A stretch of DNA of 64,000 nucleotides from Maratus speciosus (lineage: Eukaryota > Arthropoda > Arachnida > Araneae > Salticidae): positions 476,150,806 through 476,214,805 of the forward strand of contig OZ010795.1 in NCBI GenBank assembly GCA_963932465.1, read 5' to 3'. The notes under the pieces are model-generated. The model had not been told where the DNA came from. It saw only the letters and a program-made list of their open reading frames with translations, and searched no databases. The position numbers and the translations under genes were made by a program. Below, piece after piece: positions 11,701 to 24,135 of this stretch. Every line of letters starts with the position of its first letter. Within the stretch, counting starts at the first letter, position 1.

Positions 11701-13790
11701 AAAAAAAGCTGTTTTCTCGACTGTTTCATCGATATTTGAATTTAACCACTTTTATCACCATATGTTCACTGATTCAATAAATTACTCTAATTAAATACTC
11801 AACTTTCAGAGTGAACTGTAAAATGTTAATTAATACTTTAAAACCCTCATGGTTATACTTTCGACAGCGATCGTTATCGAATACACATGAGCTCGATTCT
11901 CTCAACTGAAAACTAAAAAAAAAGAAACATTTACACTGACAATTCTCACAAGAAAAAAACAAAGCATTCAACCTATTTCGATAAAAGAAAAACCCATGAC
12001 ACCCAAAATAACTTGATCTTAATTAATATTTTAAAAATAATTACACGATATATGTTAATAATTGCATTAAAATGTGGATTAATTTTCTTCCATTCCGTTT
12101 TTTGTGTCTGGTTTCGGATTGATTTCCTCCCATTCCGTTTTTTGTGTTTTGTTTTGGATTGATTTGAAACTGACTTATTCAGTTCGTCTGTGCATATCCC
12201 GACCCGTGCAGTGTTCTAGTCTGGTTAATAATGCAGAAAGGCTAGAAAAATAACATTGTAAGAAACAATTCCTTGGATTTAGTTTTATATTTTGAAAAAA
12301 AAAAAATACTTTTTAGAAACTTCGCTTTCATTGTATACATCATTTGGTTTTCTTAGAAAGCCTGGACTGTAAAAAAAGATATGTATTTCCAGGGCCATGA
12401 GAAGCGGGGGCGAAAGGAACACTCGCCCCAGGCGCAGAAATTGAGGGGGCGCCAATTTTATACTACAAACATAGTTTTTTTCTTCTTTTTTTGTTGAAAA
12501 CATTATATATTTACGTATTGGGAACTTTTTTTTCCCAAGCACGTTCATTTTTGTGCCAAAGATATTTCAGTGTCCTTTACCCTAAACTCAAATACAAATT
12601 TATGAATACAGATTTCTTTCTCTTCAAAATTTGTTTTAGGTCTTTGTCTTAGTCTCTTTCGTTAACATTCTCTTTTCTGAGTCTTTAATTTTTCTGTGTT
12701 TGGGACGAAAACATATATCCTGAAAATAGCATGGAATTTCCTTCTGGGAATACAAAAGGGTTATAAACTGCTATACTGTACGGTTAGATGCATTTTTTAT
12801 ACACCCATTCCCCAGATTCCCTTTGCCAAAGTATTTGTGAAATTTTCTTTTACCTTATTTAGTTGTTTAGAGCTTCTGAATTAAAATTAAACATAAAGTT
12901 CCAAAATGAACGTGAAATATGTATTCAATAGAATTTATTTCTCTTTCTGCGCCTTTCAATTTTGTGATACATGTCACAAAGAAAAAGTGTGGTGGTGGGG
13001 GGCGGGGAAATTTAAACTTTGCCTCGGCCGCAGTTTTCTCTTCGCACGGTGCTGAGTATTTCGCAATCTGCGAAAATACAATCCACGAGCGGAAATATAC
13101 AATCACCTATTCCGAGTTAGACACTGTTTCGAAAAGCGTTCTTTATCTTTCGACAGCTCAGAAACCAATATATTTTCAATATTTAAAGAAGCAATAATAA
13201 AAACAGTTTATTTTAAACACTACTGTTTCTCGGAAACATTTCCAAGTAGTTTTTATAGTGTATTAATGAGTTTTCTCAAACCCAAATACCAGTTTTTAGA
13301 ATACTATCAATTCTTAATTAAATTTTTTAGTTCCATAACTGAATTTATTCCTGCAGTTGATTAAAATAATATGAATTTTTATTTTAATAGCAATTGTATT
13401 AATTCATCGCATTTATGTGTAAAACATGTTTCTGGAACATTAAAATGTTCACTTGACAGTTGTCACTGTCCGAAAAATCTAATTCCTTGGTTGATAAACT
13501 GATATACTAGGAAAACTGCTAGAAAACTTTTCCGAAAACCAGTGGCAGATAAAGAAACTTTGTTTTATAAATGTGTATTTAAATCTCGAACATGTGTTGG
13601 TTTCTGAGGTTTTTAAAGATAAATAACGCTTTCCGGAATCGGGAGTAACTGTGAAGGTGTAATTGTATATTATCGTTCGTTGTTACATTATGCAGGGTGC
13701 CCGTAAAAAATGTCCCAGTTTAAATGGTATAGTAAAACTGTTTAATTTAGACTATTTACAACCCATCACACATCAAATTGAAGGTAAACT
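11701..13790. other. Noncoding stretch with a short tandem duplication
   Basis: Around 12085-12165 a segment of about 57 bp containing 'cattccgttttttgtgt' occurs twice in tandem. Near 12400-12455 a patch with 'gggggcgcc' resembles a dispersed repeat end. At 13694 'cagggtgcccgtaaaaaatg' looks like an isolated Tc1/mariner-type terminus. No gene is seen. Confidence 0.4.
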
Positions 13791-13791
13791 A

Positions 13792-14252
13792 CCGGGTGTC
13801 CTAAAAAGGACTGACTGATTTTAAAATTCAATAACTTGCAAACGGTGACAGATATTTAAAAATTTCTTGCAGGAGGGTTATGCATAAGGTCAAAAGTTTT
13901 TTTTACAGTGATTTCCGATTTTAGTTCGAATTACAAAAACTAGATGGTGCTGTAAGCAATATAAGCAAAATACAGGCTCGATTTTTTGGCATCAACAGGC
14001 TCTTCTTCCATCCAGAAAAAGGAGATAAAAATGTATTGAGTGGGTCCCGAAGTTCCAAAAAACGATCCTGAATTTAGCGTCTATTGATCTCAGCGCCATC
14101 TATTGTTGATAATGCAAAACTAAAATCGAAAATCACTGTAAAAAAAACTTTTGACCTCATGCATAACCCTCCTGCAAGAATATTTTAAATATCTGTCACT
14201 ATTTGCAAGTTATTGAATTTTAAAATCAGTCAGTCCTTTTTAGGACACCCGG
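13792..14252. mobile_element. 461-bp foldback MITE with TA target duplication (Tc1/mariner-type)
   Basis: The left end CCGGGTGTCCTAAAAAGGAC and the right end GTCCTTTTTAGGACACCCGG are inverted copies, and the arms keep pairing for roughly 180 bp each ('ttttaaaattcaataacttg', 'gcataaggtcaaaag'). TA dinucleotides flank both ends (13790-13791, 14253-14254), the target duplication of the Tc1/mariner superfamily. The middle holds about 100 bp of unpaired sequence. There is no coding capacity. A truncated relative is at 7291-7650. Confidence 0.85.
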
Positions 14253-14254
14253 TA

Positions 14255-15339
14255 AGATAGTTTTTCTTACAAATGTTCAATAGGTGCACCTTTAGTTAAA
14301 CGGCACACATCCAACACATTCAACCGGGCGCCAACTTTAGAAAAATATTCGATGGGCGCAAATATTTTTCGGGTAAATGGTTTCAACCGATGTATTTTTA
14401 AAGTATACATTTGTGATCTAATTAAATTACATTTGCATGTGTAAAGTAGAAGTCTTTATTGATACTACATTAAATAGGCACTTCCTGGTTTGATCAAACG
14501 CTGAAAACGTTTGATCCAATATAGCGCACACGCAAGAAAAGTGACACATCTCGATAAAAGTAAATTTCAAAGGAGAGGTAAAAGAAAATTTATATGATTT
14601 TGCTGTAGCTTGAAATTATAGCACTTAGCTCTGCATGCAGGCGTAAAAACTTGCATCAAAGCGTAAAACGTTTAAGAATGAAGACGAAGGACGAGGTTTA
14701 GAGGGTTGGGTAATTTTACCTCCCCACACAATCCACCCTTCTTCTGTGGTCACAAATTGACGTATAGCATAATAAAGTGATTTTCCGTATAACTGCACTT
14801 ATGAAACATTTTATGTAGCAAGACGTACCTATGACACACGTCTTAAAAGGAGGCAGGGTGGTTGGAATGGTATTTAGCGCATACATTATTACGCAGATAA
14901 GTACACTCTTCAGAAAATGAAAAGGGTCAATAAGTACAATAGAATATTTTGACCATCCCCTGTGTACCCAAAATAAAGCTATTGATCATCTAAGTGCTTT
15001 TTGGATACCACAGTATTGAAATAGAAAGTTGGGAGCCTGTATTCACTGGTAAAGTAACAGTAAGCAGGAAATTTCTCTTTTGAAAGAAATTTAATTGTAC
15101 ATACGCTAAATATACTTTTATTGATCTTACATGTCTGTTACTGCTATTCTTATTGTTTTTCCACTAAACGTGAATAGAAAGAAATTTTGTTTGATAAAAA
15201 TGAAAAAAAAGTAATAAGATAAAATAAATAATGGAATAGAATAATAGATGTTGGGTGGGCTAGGAGGAGTAGATTATTGATTGGTCACGAGCTCCATGGG
15301 CCCATAAAAAATGACGCCACTGCACCCAACCTAAAGTCC
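14255..15339. other. Noncoding stretch
   Basis: No gene or complete element is recognised. Composition is slightly more balanced than the flanks around 14280-14340 and 14680-14860, suggesting old repeats. Confidence 0.4.
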
Positions 15340-15718
15340 TATTCCTCTCACACTCCGGTTAACAAGTCCGGAGTAATAGAAGCAATAAATAGCCTCTTCA
15401 ATTCTGTGTCTCAACTCTGGCAAATCATTAGGTAGCAGCGGAACGTAGGTACGATCTTTCATAAAACCACAAAGAAAAAGTTTACATGGCTCTAACAGCT
15501 TTTAAATATTCAGCCCAGTAATAACGCTTTGCGCTCTGGATTCGCCATTTGGCATATGTGGCACTACAAGCAAGTAATTAACAAAGCTGCACTCGCGCAT
15601 GAACTTATCTAAAACTGTTTGAGTTATTCTTTATTTGTGACCTTAAACCATCACTCTGCAACTCTTAAAGTTGATACTATTAAAATGTATAACTGGGTAT
15701 TATTTTATGGACACCCTG
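15340..15718 (-). pseudogene. Internally deleted transposase remnant (DDE_3 type) with one terminus
   Basis: The outer end on the minus strand is CAGGGTGTCCATAAAATAAT at 15718, next to TA. Reading inward, 'MANPERKA' (about 15555) resembles the N-terminus of spider-type Tc/mariner transposases. After a missing centre, 'FLCGFMKDRTYVPLLP' and 'LPELRHRIEEAI' (about 15490-15385) match the conserved C-terminal end after the last catalytic residue. The catalytic core is gone and frames are broken, so this is a deletion derivative. Family placement is by motif recognition. Confidence 0.6.
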
Positions 15719-15942
15719 TATTTTACTAGATTAAGAAGAAATTTATTATTTTGGCATTGTGTTTATTCATTACATAGAAGCCACTTCCTGTTATTCAAAA
15801 CTTTTGACTGTAGTAATTTCTTAAACTAGCTCACTGGACCGGCCCGGCGCCGCACCGGCTGACTGTCACTGAAAAATATAACAGTTGAGTGGACTTTATA
15901 AATAAAACAAGTTGCAAATTGCTCGTCAAACATGTCAAATGA

Positions 15943-16483
15943 GGTGCGTTCGTAATATAATTAGTTTTATAATTATTTTTTGCACCCCATATAGTACTGA
16001 ATGTATATTTTTTTTTCACTTCATAAGTGCATAGTCTGTAACATCATTAAAATGCACTTTCAGTATTTTTTCCCCCATTGACCGTAATGTAACGGAAAAC
16101 TTTTGACTGTCCCTGTAATTAAACTATACATCCGATTTTCATAAAATTCGAAATGGCTCGACAAAATTTTGCAACATTTATATATTTAAAATTTCAGACC
16201 ATTCGGAAGACTGTAACATCATTAAAATGCACTTGCAATAATTTTTTCCCATTGGACGTAATGTAAAGAAAAACTTTTGAATGTCCCTGTAATTAAACTA
16301 TACATCCGATTTTCATAAAATTTGAAATGGCTCGACAAAATTTTGCAACAATCATACATTTAAAATTTCAGACCATTCTGTTGGATAGTTTTTGCTCTGT
16401 TATATGCGGACGGACGGACGGACGGACAGACGGACTGAACGACGACTATAGGTGCTACGTATTTATATAATTACGAACGCACC
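15943..16483. mobile_element. Inverted-end element with internal 175-bp duplication and GGAC microsatellite
   Basis: The ends GGTGCGTTCGTAATATAATT and ATAATTACGAACGCACC are inverted copies. Inside, a segment starting 'ctgtaacatcattaaaatgc' occurs twice in tandem (about 16036 and 16210) with about 90 percent identity by eye. A GGAC repeat lies at about 16409-16432. Short inverted ends plus internal tandem copies plus a microsatellite resembles the 41-46 kb elements, but the ends are different. No coding capacity. Confidence 0.6.
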
Positions 16484-16757
16484 TAAAAAAGCTGAATAAC
16501 ATTTATTTATACTAAAAACTTGTAAAAAAAATTAAATAAGAGCGAAAACTTCAAAAGTATAACAGTTAGGTTTCAATAATGAAACGATTTGGGAGAAAGC
16601 TGTTGATAGCTGTCCATAGCCGGGATTCCTGTTTTCATTGGTATTATGCAAAGAGCAAATCGCAAAGCAAAGAGCAAAGAGAAATCCTGTGATATATCTG
16701 ACCGTGTATCCGGAAGCAATATGGCCCTGCTCCAGAAAGCAATTTAATTTCTGCCTC

Positions 16758-16976
16758 TCACTGAGGTAAAAGATAAAGCGGCGTTACACCGCCGGATATG
16801 TTCTCTATAATTTTTGGCTTCAAGTTAATTTTTACACAACAATCTTTTATCACATCGGGAGTTTCTGATAAGTGAGACAAAATTACGATTTCTCTTTTTA
16901 ATTCGGCTTCTTCTTCAGTTTCAAGCATTCGCCGATATCTTTTACGGGCATTTCTGATGATATTTTGAAACTCCAT
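16758..16976 (-). CDS. Hypothetical 72-residue open frame
   Basis: The frame starts at an ATG (16976) and ends at a stop at 16758. The sequence is charged and not low-complexity ('RNARKRYRRMLETEEEAELK', 'LSETPDVIKDCC'), unlike the AT-driven frames around it. I recognise no family and see no neighbouring exon with clear splice sites. It may be a small gene, an exon, or a piece of an unrecognised transposon. No function is proposed. Confidence 0.25.
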   Translation of the reverse strand: MEFQNIIRNARKRYRRMLETEEEAELKREIVILSHLSETPDVIKDCCVKINLKPKIIENISGGVTPLYLLPQ

Positions 16977-17136
16977 AATTGCAGCGAAAGAGCAAAACGT
17001 AAATAAACCCGATTTATCGCGGCCTAAATCCTACCAAAGGACTTTTACACAATAACCAATGAGATGCGTTTCATTCGACGTTGCCATTAAACAGTTAACA
17101 AATTATCGCGATTTCTGAGCCACGTACGATAGCGTA

Positions 17137-17166
17137 ATCTATCTATCTATCTATCTATCTATCTAT
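17137..17166 (+). repeat. (ATCT)n microsatellite
   Basis: About seven ATCT units are followed by a short TA-rich tract. Confidence 0.9.
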
Positions 17167-19410
17167 ATATATATACATATATAATAAATTTGAAATATAT
17201 ATATAGATTTTAAGCGGTTTCTTAGTGATAGAAACCAAACAAAAAATTTCATAGCCTATTTAAAAATACATTTATTACATTTCAATGCAGTTTTCCTTTG
17301 ATAATAAATGTTAGTATCAATTGATTAAATAATACATTACTTCTACATGTATTCCTATATGTTTTTATGTTTAATAGTAAAAAACCCTGTAATATGCAAA
17401 TAATAACCAAAGAAAAAAAAATATCACAAATTATTTTTTAAAGAAAACTGAACCTTAAAATAAATCAGGTTCCTTCAACCTTCAAAATAATCAACATTCG
17501 TTTTCGACAATCCCCCCCCCCCCCCAAAAAAAAAAAAAAAAAAAAAATTGAACGCTCTAAGTTAAAAATTTAAAATTCTCAATGACAAATACAGTATTTT
17601 GAACTTTCTATTTGACTTAGAATTATAAAAATGTAAAATAATGAATAATAAATGGTCCGTTACTGCCTAATATTTTCTTCACAGTTAAAAAATCTAAAGT
17701 AATAAATTATAAATGTTAGTATTTTTTATGTGTTAGCATTCTTACATAAAACCTGTTTTAATATTTAATTATTTTTCTGAAAATCATTAGCTGAAAATTC
17801 TGAGAATTATCAAGTGAATTTTCTTACATTAACAATTTATCAAAATTTAAAGCTCCACTCAAAATCTTTTTTTCTCTTTCTTTTCGCATTTGTTTATGGA
17901 TAATTTTTATAGCATTATTAAATCATTTATATTTCTCAGCTTGTAAAAATAGTAATTCTAAGTAAATGTTATATAAAAAAATTGCTAAGTGTAATTATTT
18001 ATTCATTATAATGTTGCGTTTTATGTTGCGCGTCGGTAATTGGGGGGTAAGGTATTTTGTTCATACAAATATGTTTAATTTTCTCTATTGACAGCGAGAG
18101 AGTCAACTATTAAAGTGTCTTAAATTATCATCTTTAAAATTTTGTTCAGTAGCTTCAGTAAAAGGTTTTTTTTTCATATTTTATGAATTATTACAAAATT
18201 TGGAATTAATTATTTTTCCAGGCGCGCTAAACAAAGTTAACGTAAATATTTAGTATAAATAAAATTAACATTAGAGTTTTTTTTTTTTTTTTCATTTGTT
18301 ATCACATTAATAGACTATTTCGCAATTTTTATTTGTGAATGATTTTTTTTTTTAACCTGAACGAAAAATCTAAAAAGCCGAAGTTTAATTTGTATACGAC
18401 AGTTTTTTTTCTTAAGGGGGGGGGGGGGACTGTAATGAAGTTTGAATTTCCGGGTTCTTGAATGAACAACAACAAAAAAAAAAACTCCAATTAATAATTT
18501 TACTGGAAAAATGGATTTTTATTTAAAAACATTTAAGTTACGATGATCCATACAGTGCAATGGGAAAACAGTAAAGTGGGAAAGAGAGCCCGTAACAGAA
18601 AATGCGCCCGAGGCGCTCTTTTAGTTACTGCATTTATTTCTAGTGGTCAGCAGAGAAGTGCCAGTTTTGTTAGAAGTCATATATCTTGGCGGTATACAAT
18701 ATCCCCAATTTACAAACTTTCTTGCAGACTGCACGAAGCCGCACAAAGCATTTGACGCGATGAGTTACAAGAATTTATCTGGTAACATTACCAGACGCGT
18801 GACGTCTAGGCTGCTAAAAATACATTTTTCATAATCACTTAAACGGCAACAGGGAGACTGGATATGTTTATATTAAATCTAAATGATTTCTACATATTAT
18901 TGCACACTACAAAGAACAAGACATCTGTCCTTAAATTAGCCATAACTCAAACTAACGTACATGAGATGATTTCAAAGATCATAATCACACCAAATCAAGG
19001 TTATTTTTTATATGTTTTCTCAACGGTTAAATTTTATGAGCAATTAAAGAATGACATATGTATGACGTGGGCGAAAGAGGATGAAATTAAATGAAAACGT
19101 AATGTTACAAACAGCTGTATTATACATTTTTTTATTATCTTTCTGAACTAGGATAGAAAGTGTACACACAAACACTGTATATATAGTTTAGTTTTTTTTC
19201 ATTCTTAAACGATTTTGGATGCTTTTCTACTTTTGTAACTTGGTATAGACAAGTAATGGAAACATCACACATCACTCATTATATTTAGTTTTGGTTTTGA
19301 AATTTACATTTTCACAATATAACTTAATAACATCTTCTGTTACTTTGTTTTCACTTAACATTTAATTTTAAAATTGACGGTACTTTTTTTTTTACTTTTT
19401 GACAACAGTA
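17167..19410. other. Noncoding AT-rich stretch
   Basis: This contains a C-run then A-run at 17512-17547 and a G-run at about 18416-18429. Region 18540-18835 has more balanced composition and two overlapping frames of 63-70 residues without any recognised domain. No gene can be supported. Confidence 0.4.
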
Positions 19411-19700
19411 GTTCATGTGCTTCACGTAAGTGTTGGATATATACACAATTAGTTCATATGAGTTGTTACACAATAGTTCATGAGTATAATTACACAATTT
19501 TATTCATATGAGATTACAATTAGTTCATGTGAGTTGTTACACATTAGTTCATGAGAATACTTACGCAATTTTGTTCATGTGAGATTACACTTTGTTCATT
19601 AAGATATTAGCATACATTGTTCATGAGTTTGTCACATTTTGTTCATTGAAATAATTTAAAACTTTCACACTTTGTTCATATGTTTATATCCTTAGTTCAT
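19411..19700 (+). repeat. Degenerate short tandem repeat built on GTTCAT
   Basis: GTTCAT (one copy ATTCAT) starts at 19411, 19452, 19476, 19502, 19523, 19547, 19573, 19594, 19619, 19641, 19674 and 19695. In the middle the spacing runs 24, 26, 21, 24, 26, 21, giving a higher-order unit of about 71 bp made of three sub-units ('gagttgttacaca', 'gagtataattacgcaa', 'gagattaca'). Confidence 0.8.
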
Positions 19701-19817
19701 TGTGTCAGGCAAAACCTTTTATCATTACATAATCTAATAATTTTAATTCATTAGTTATGTACACGAAATCTCATTCACAAGAAAGAGTTTGGAGTTTTGT
19801 GTTTGTACACACGTACC

Positions 19818-19818
<1 letters not shown>

Positions 19819-19856
<38 letters not shown>

Positions 19857-20068
19857 CTACACTTTGCGTCAGGTTTTCGTTTTGCACTATTTTTTTCAAC
19901 CTCTAAATTTTAGCATGTTTAATTGTTCAGTTTGTGTAATGTCATAAGTTACTAATGACACCATCACTTTGTTTAATTACAAAGATTTTAGAGTTACATG
20001 AAATTATCCTTCACTTGATATTTTTAAACGACACATTCATTTTGCAGCAATTAACTTTTAACGTTTCA

Positions 20069-20108
<40 letters not shown>
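19819..20108. repeat. Two long T tracts
   Basis: T runs at about 19820-19852 and 20071-20108 lie 220 bp apart. They could be retroposed poly(A) tails on the minus strand, but no SINE or LINE body is recognisable beside them. Confidence 0.7.
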
Positions 20109-20112
<4 letters not shown>

Positions 20113-20767
20113 CTTTATTATAGACCCCTTTCCTGAAAGTGGTATATCAAGTAAGGTCCCTTGTTAGACAACACGAATTAATATATAGTTTGTTAGTAGT
20201 TTTAATATACTTGGTAGGACTTAACTTTAAAGAAATCCATATCACTCTAAAAAAACTCTACATTTTACTTGATCTGAGGCAGTGTTTTGAACGCAACAGA
20301 TTTTAATTTTATTCGCTACACCTAAACTTACGATGTTTTTGAAAATTTTCTCTAAATGTTAAATAATAGTTTACTTTTTGAAAGAATGCATTTGTCGCCT
20401 TTACCTGATAATGACAATTTGTCTCTCGCCAACCACGGACTGTCTTTTTGCAATTTGATATATGAGATATACCGCAATTTTTTATATTTTAAATTAGACC
20501 CTCAGAAGTCGTGAACCTTTCAAAATGGTTGCCCTAAGGATTACACGCTATACTGTGATGAGAAACACATTTTACGTGAATTGGTTTGCCAATTCATGCT
20601 ACTTACAAAAGATTTTTTTATGAGATATTGAAATGCACTCCTTTCGCAGATCACTGTGATCTACTGGGAGCGGGGAGGCTCATGTTGTGCGCGATGTGAG
20701 TCTTCATTTTTATTCCCTCTTCCTCTAGGGCTGAAGTTCTAAACCGAAGCCATAATACTTGTATACT

Positions 20768-21375
20768 TATTAAACAAAAACCTAATTTGCAGAACAAATT
20801 AAAAAAACAAAATTTATTTCCTAAATTGTTTAAGCCCGAGAAGGGGCAGATATTAAGATATTTCATTCAATTCGTTCTACATTTAATGTTAAATTTTTGT
20901 AACAAATACGTTAAACCAATTGAAAATAAAAAATAAAAATGAAATTCATACAATATAATACTTTAAACACCTATATACTTAGATTTCGTTCAAATAAAAT
21001 CGAAATAAATCTTAGACTTTTTTTAAAGTTTTGTATTTTGCATGTATCTTATCATATTATGTACAGTCGTCATAAACATAATGCAAAATCTGCAGTACAA
21101 ATATTTACAACTTAAAAATGGAAAAATTCTAAGATTTATTTCGATTTCATTTGAACGGAATCTAAGTATATAGGTATTTAAAGTATTATATTGTATGAAT
21201 TTCCTTTTTATTTTTTATGCTCAGTTGGTTTAACTTATTTGTTAAAAAAATTTAACATTACATGTAGAACGAATTGAATGAAATATCTTAATATCTGGTC
21301 CTTCTCGGCCTTAAACAATTTAGGAAATAAATTTTGTTTTTTTAATTTGTTCTGCAAATTAGGTTTTTGTTTAAT
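20768..21375. repeat. 608-bp hairpin (foldback element), arms about 250 bp
   Basis: The left arm (20768-21016) and right arm (21129-21375) are reverse complements at high identity, for example 'attaaacaaaaacctaattt' and its complement at 21360. The roughly 110-bp centre also partly pairs ('ttgtattttgcat' with 'atgcaaaatctgcagtacaa'). Small differences such as 'cccgagaagggg' versus its mate show the arms are diverging. No coding capacity and no clear target duplication. Confidence 0.85.
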
Positions 21376-21636
21376 ATGCCAAGTTTTTTAATAACTACTG
21401 CAATCAGACGAACACATTTCAAAATTAATGGAGCAGGGTATCATCATCAGGCTTTAATTTATGTGATATCGCATCTCAATTTGTGATGCAATTTAATGTA
21501 TAATTCAAAATGTTTCACCAGTGCAGTAATGCAGGTTGCTGTAGTTTGGTCAAAAAATTACAATCTGAACTTAAAAAACTGTTTCAAAATGTCATTTTTA
21601 TTTCCACTATGACGCCATATTCATCTTCTTTTTAAT

Positions 21637-21640
<4 letters not shown>

Positions 21641-21677
<37 letters not shown>
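21641..21677 (+). repeat. 37-nt A tract
   Basis: An uninterrupted A run, with no retroposon body recognised upstream. Confidence 0.9.
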
Positions 21678-21680
<3 letters not shown>

Positions 21681-22365
21681 GTTACTTTCGTTTCATGTTT
21701 CACGTGAAAATCATTCAACTAAAAATAGACAAATTATTATTACGGCTTTTGAGTTATTTACAACAATGAAGGAAAACTGTTAAATTTCCTTAGAAAATGT
21801 CCATTGATTCTCAATGGAAAAAGCGAAATTTGGAATTATTAAGAAAAGTATTTGAATAATGTAAAAAAAAATTAGCCCATGTTACTCTCTAGATTATAAT
21901 CCACCTATATGCAAAGGCATTTTATGAGTTTTGACCCTGACGTCAGGCAAACGTTTTTAAACTTTAAATTTATAATATTATTAGAATTAGTAAAGAATAA
22001 AAAATGAGTGGCATCAGGGACAAAAAGGTGGGAAGAAAAAATGAAAAAGTTATCATCTCCATAAGCTTTTCTATGTTAAATTAACATTGAGAAGTGACAC
22101 TGGAAATAAATAAGTATTGAGCTGCCGCGCAATACTTAAATAAGAATTGGGGCTACATTTTTTATGGGTGTGCTTTAGGCACCTCTTTTTATGGTAGTCT
22201 TGTGCCTATTGCACAATTTTTTCCCTATATCAGTACCCTTTTGTCTAATATAATATATTTAATCTTTTACTCTATATATATATAAACTTTTTCTCTAGTT
22301 ACAAAAATAGTTAGTGCTGTTTTTATTTTCATTATTTTCATTATTATTAAGATGTACATAAGTGT

Positions 22366-23530
22366 CTAACAAAGTGAAATGTTTTTTAAAAAAATAGTGT
22401 TTTTTTTAAAGAATCCTTCACAATGCCATCTATGCAAGATGCAGCAAGGAAAAAACATTACCTTGTTAAGAAGGGGTTTTTTTACAAGAAAAAAAAAGTG
22501 TGTCCAGTGAAACAAATTGCAGTTGTCTGAGGTTAGTCGTTCATCTTGTATAAATTTCTTTATAGTAGAACACCTATGTGAAAAAGTTGCATGGAAAACG
22601 TCAAAATATGTGTTGTTTACCTCATTACATCTAATGCAATTAATGCATTTTGGGCTGTTTGAACAATGAGGATCTTTATGTGATAAGGCACATACAGGAC
22701 ACCTAATGTTGTGTGTGCATGATTTTGCCTGATGAAGAAGGCTTTGGCAGATGAAACATCTTTTTACTGAAACGTATCTTTTTACAGGGTAACCTGTAGA
22801 CTGGATTTTGATTTCCCCATCCAATTGAATAAATTAACATATTTCATCTTATATTTTTGTTGAATTGAATAAAAGGTGTGGATATACCAGTTAAATCAGA
22901 AATTTCCAAAAAAATATCAGGGATATTAAAATTTTGTGTCAACTGACATATAATAACTGAAATAGGGTTCAAATCTTTCTTAAAAGGAGAAGAGGAGTTA
23001 CTATTTTTAGGAGAAGTGGTAACTTCTGTAGTACTTTTATTCTGTTGTGGGCATTTCAAATCAGAAACTATATTTGACTTATTTTGTAAAAATTTTCCAG
23101 TCAGGCTGGTGTTTTCACAGACGTCTGTTTGTGTTGTTTCATTCGGCTTAGGTGATAATATTTTGCTGTTTGCTTCCGATGCGCTTTGATTTTGAGAACG
23201 AGTCTCATTAATTTCAACTTCATGATTCTTCTTAAATGTGAGTGCTTGCAATCATTCCAAAATTTTAGTATTCACAATTTGTAAATTTTTGTTCCTATTT
23301 TGCAACCTCACATAATCATCTTTTACTACCCGAAAAAAATCACTCAATATTCGAAATTCCCACAAAAATTTCTTATGAAGAGATGATATATTTTGAACTA
23401 AAGTGTCATTGTTTACAAGAGCAATTTGTTCCTGTAGTAGAAGGAATTCTGTGTTTACATTTTCGCCAAATCTCTTAAGCGCTTCCTGAAACATATAAGG
23501 TAAGGAACTTTTTAACTCAGCCTTAGACAA
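22366..23530 (-). pseudogene. Non-LTR retrotransposon ORF1 (zinc-knuckle Gag-like), interrupted
   Basis: Reading the minus strand, the ORF begins with an ATG at 25875 and runs about 13 codons before the 2.3 kb insertion at 23531-25834. It resumes at 23530 in frame ('ELKSSLPYMFQEALKRFGEN'). The N-terminal part is helical and charged. The middle is Ser/Thr/Asn/Lys-rich (23200-22990). The C-terminal part has zinc knuckles: CFICQSLLHQAKSC (C-x2-C-x4-H-x4-C), CPVCALSHKDPHC, and a looser third beginning CINC. This layout is typical of ORF1 of Jockey/I-like LINEs, which binds element RNA. An in-frame TGA (23252-23254) and a frameshift between 22843 and 22825 break it. No reverse transcriptase ORF follows below 22366. 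Confidence 0.8.
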
Positions 23531-23828
23531 TAGGGTGGGCCGAAAAAACTTTTTTTTTGATTTTCGATGATGGGTAGTGCGGAAAAGTGGCCACTAGTGG
23601 CACCAAGTTCACACAAAAAATTTGAGATTTTTAGGACAATTCCTATATTTGCCGCTTTTCGCTTGAAGTTTTGCTAAAATGCTGATTTTTGAACTTTTTT
23701 AGCAAAAATTTTAAAAATGTTAAATTAAACTTATTTTTATCGTATTTACTTGAAAAGGCATATTTAATGTTCCAAATGTATAAATAAGCTCTGATAATGT
23801 ATTATTTAATTGCTATGTGTATTCTAAA

Positions 23829-24092
23829 TTAGACGATTTTTATAGCCTTTTCGCTTTTAAGTGAACAAAAATTGCATGTATTGTTTAAATCTTTCAACGG
23901 TTTCTCTCTTTTGTCCTGTTTATGTCCCTTGGTCTTCATTATTTTTTTCGATGCTTTAAGGGTCATATATTTGGGTGACGGACAGCAGAATCCCTCAGAA
24001 ACAGATCTGGAAGGAGAGAAGGAGGTGAGGCAAGAACTTAAGCGAACGCAGTGACTCATCGCGATGTTGGGGGAGTGAAGCAGGAAATACAA
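23829..24092 (-). other. Open frame inside the left inverted arm, mirrored at 25273-25536
   Basis: An 87-residue frame with 'NTCNFCSLKSEKAIKIV' at its end runs through the left arm. The right arm encodes the same frame on the plus strand (25273-25536) with about 7 substitutions and no stop. Both lack a convincing ATG at the recorded start. It may be the first exon of the internal gene, or simply open by chance and kept by arm similarity. Confidence 0.35.
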
Positions 24093-24135
24093 GAGGGGAG
24101 AAAGTGCGATAAGGGATGCTTATTATTTTCAGTGC

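Noticed and set aside
18543..18834. Two overlapping frames of 63-70 residues
   Set aside because: No recognised domain, the frames overlap each other, and there are no supporting splice or promoter signals.
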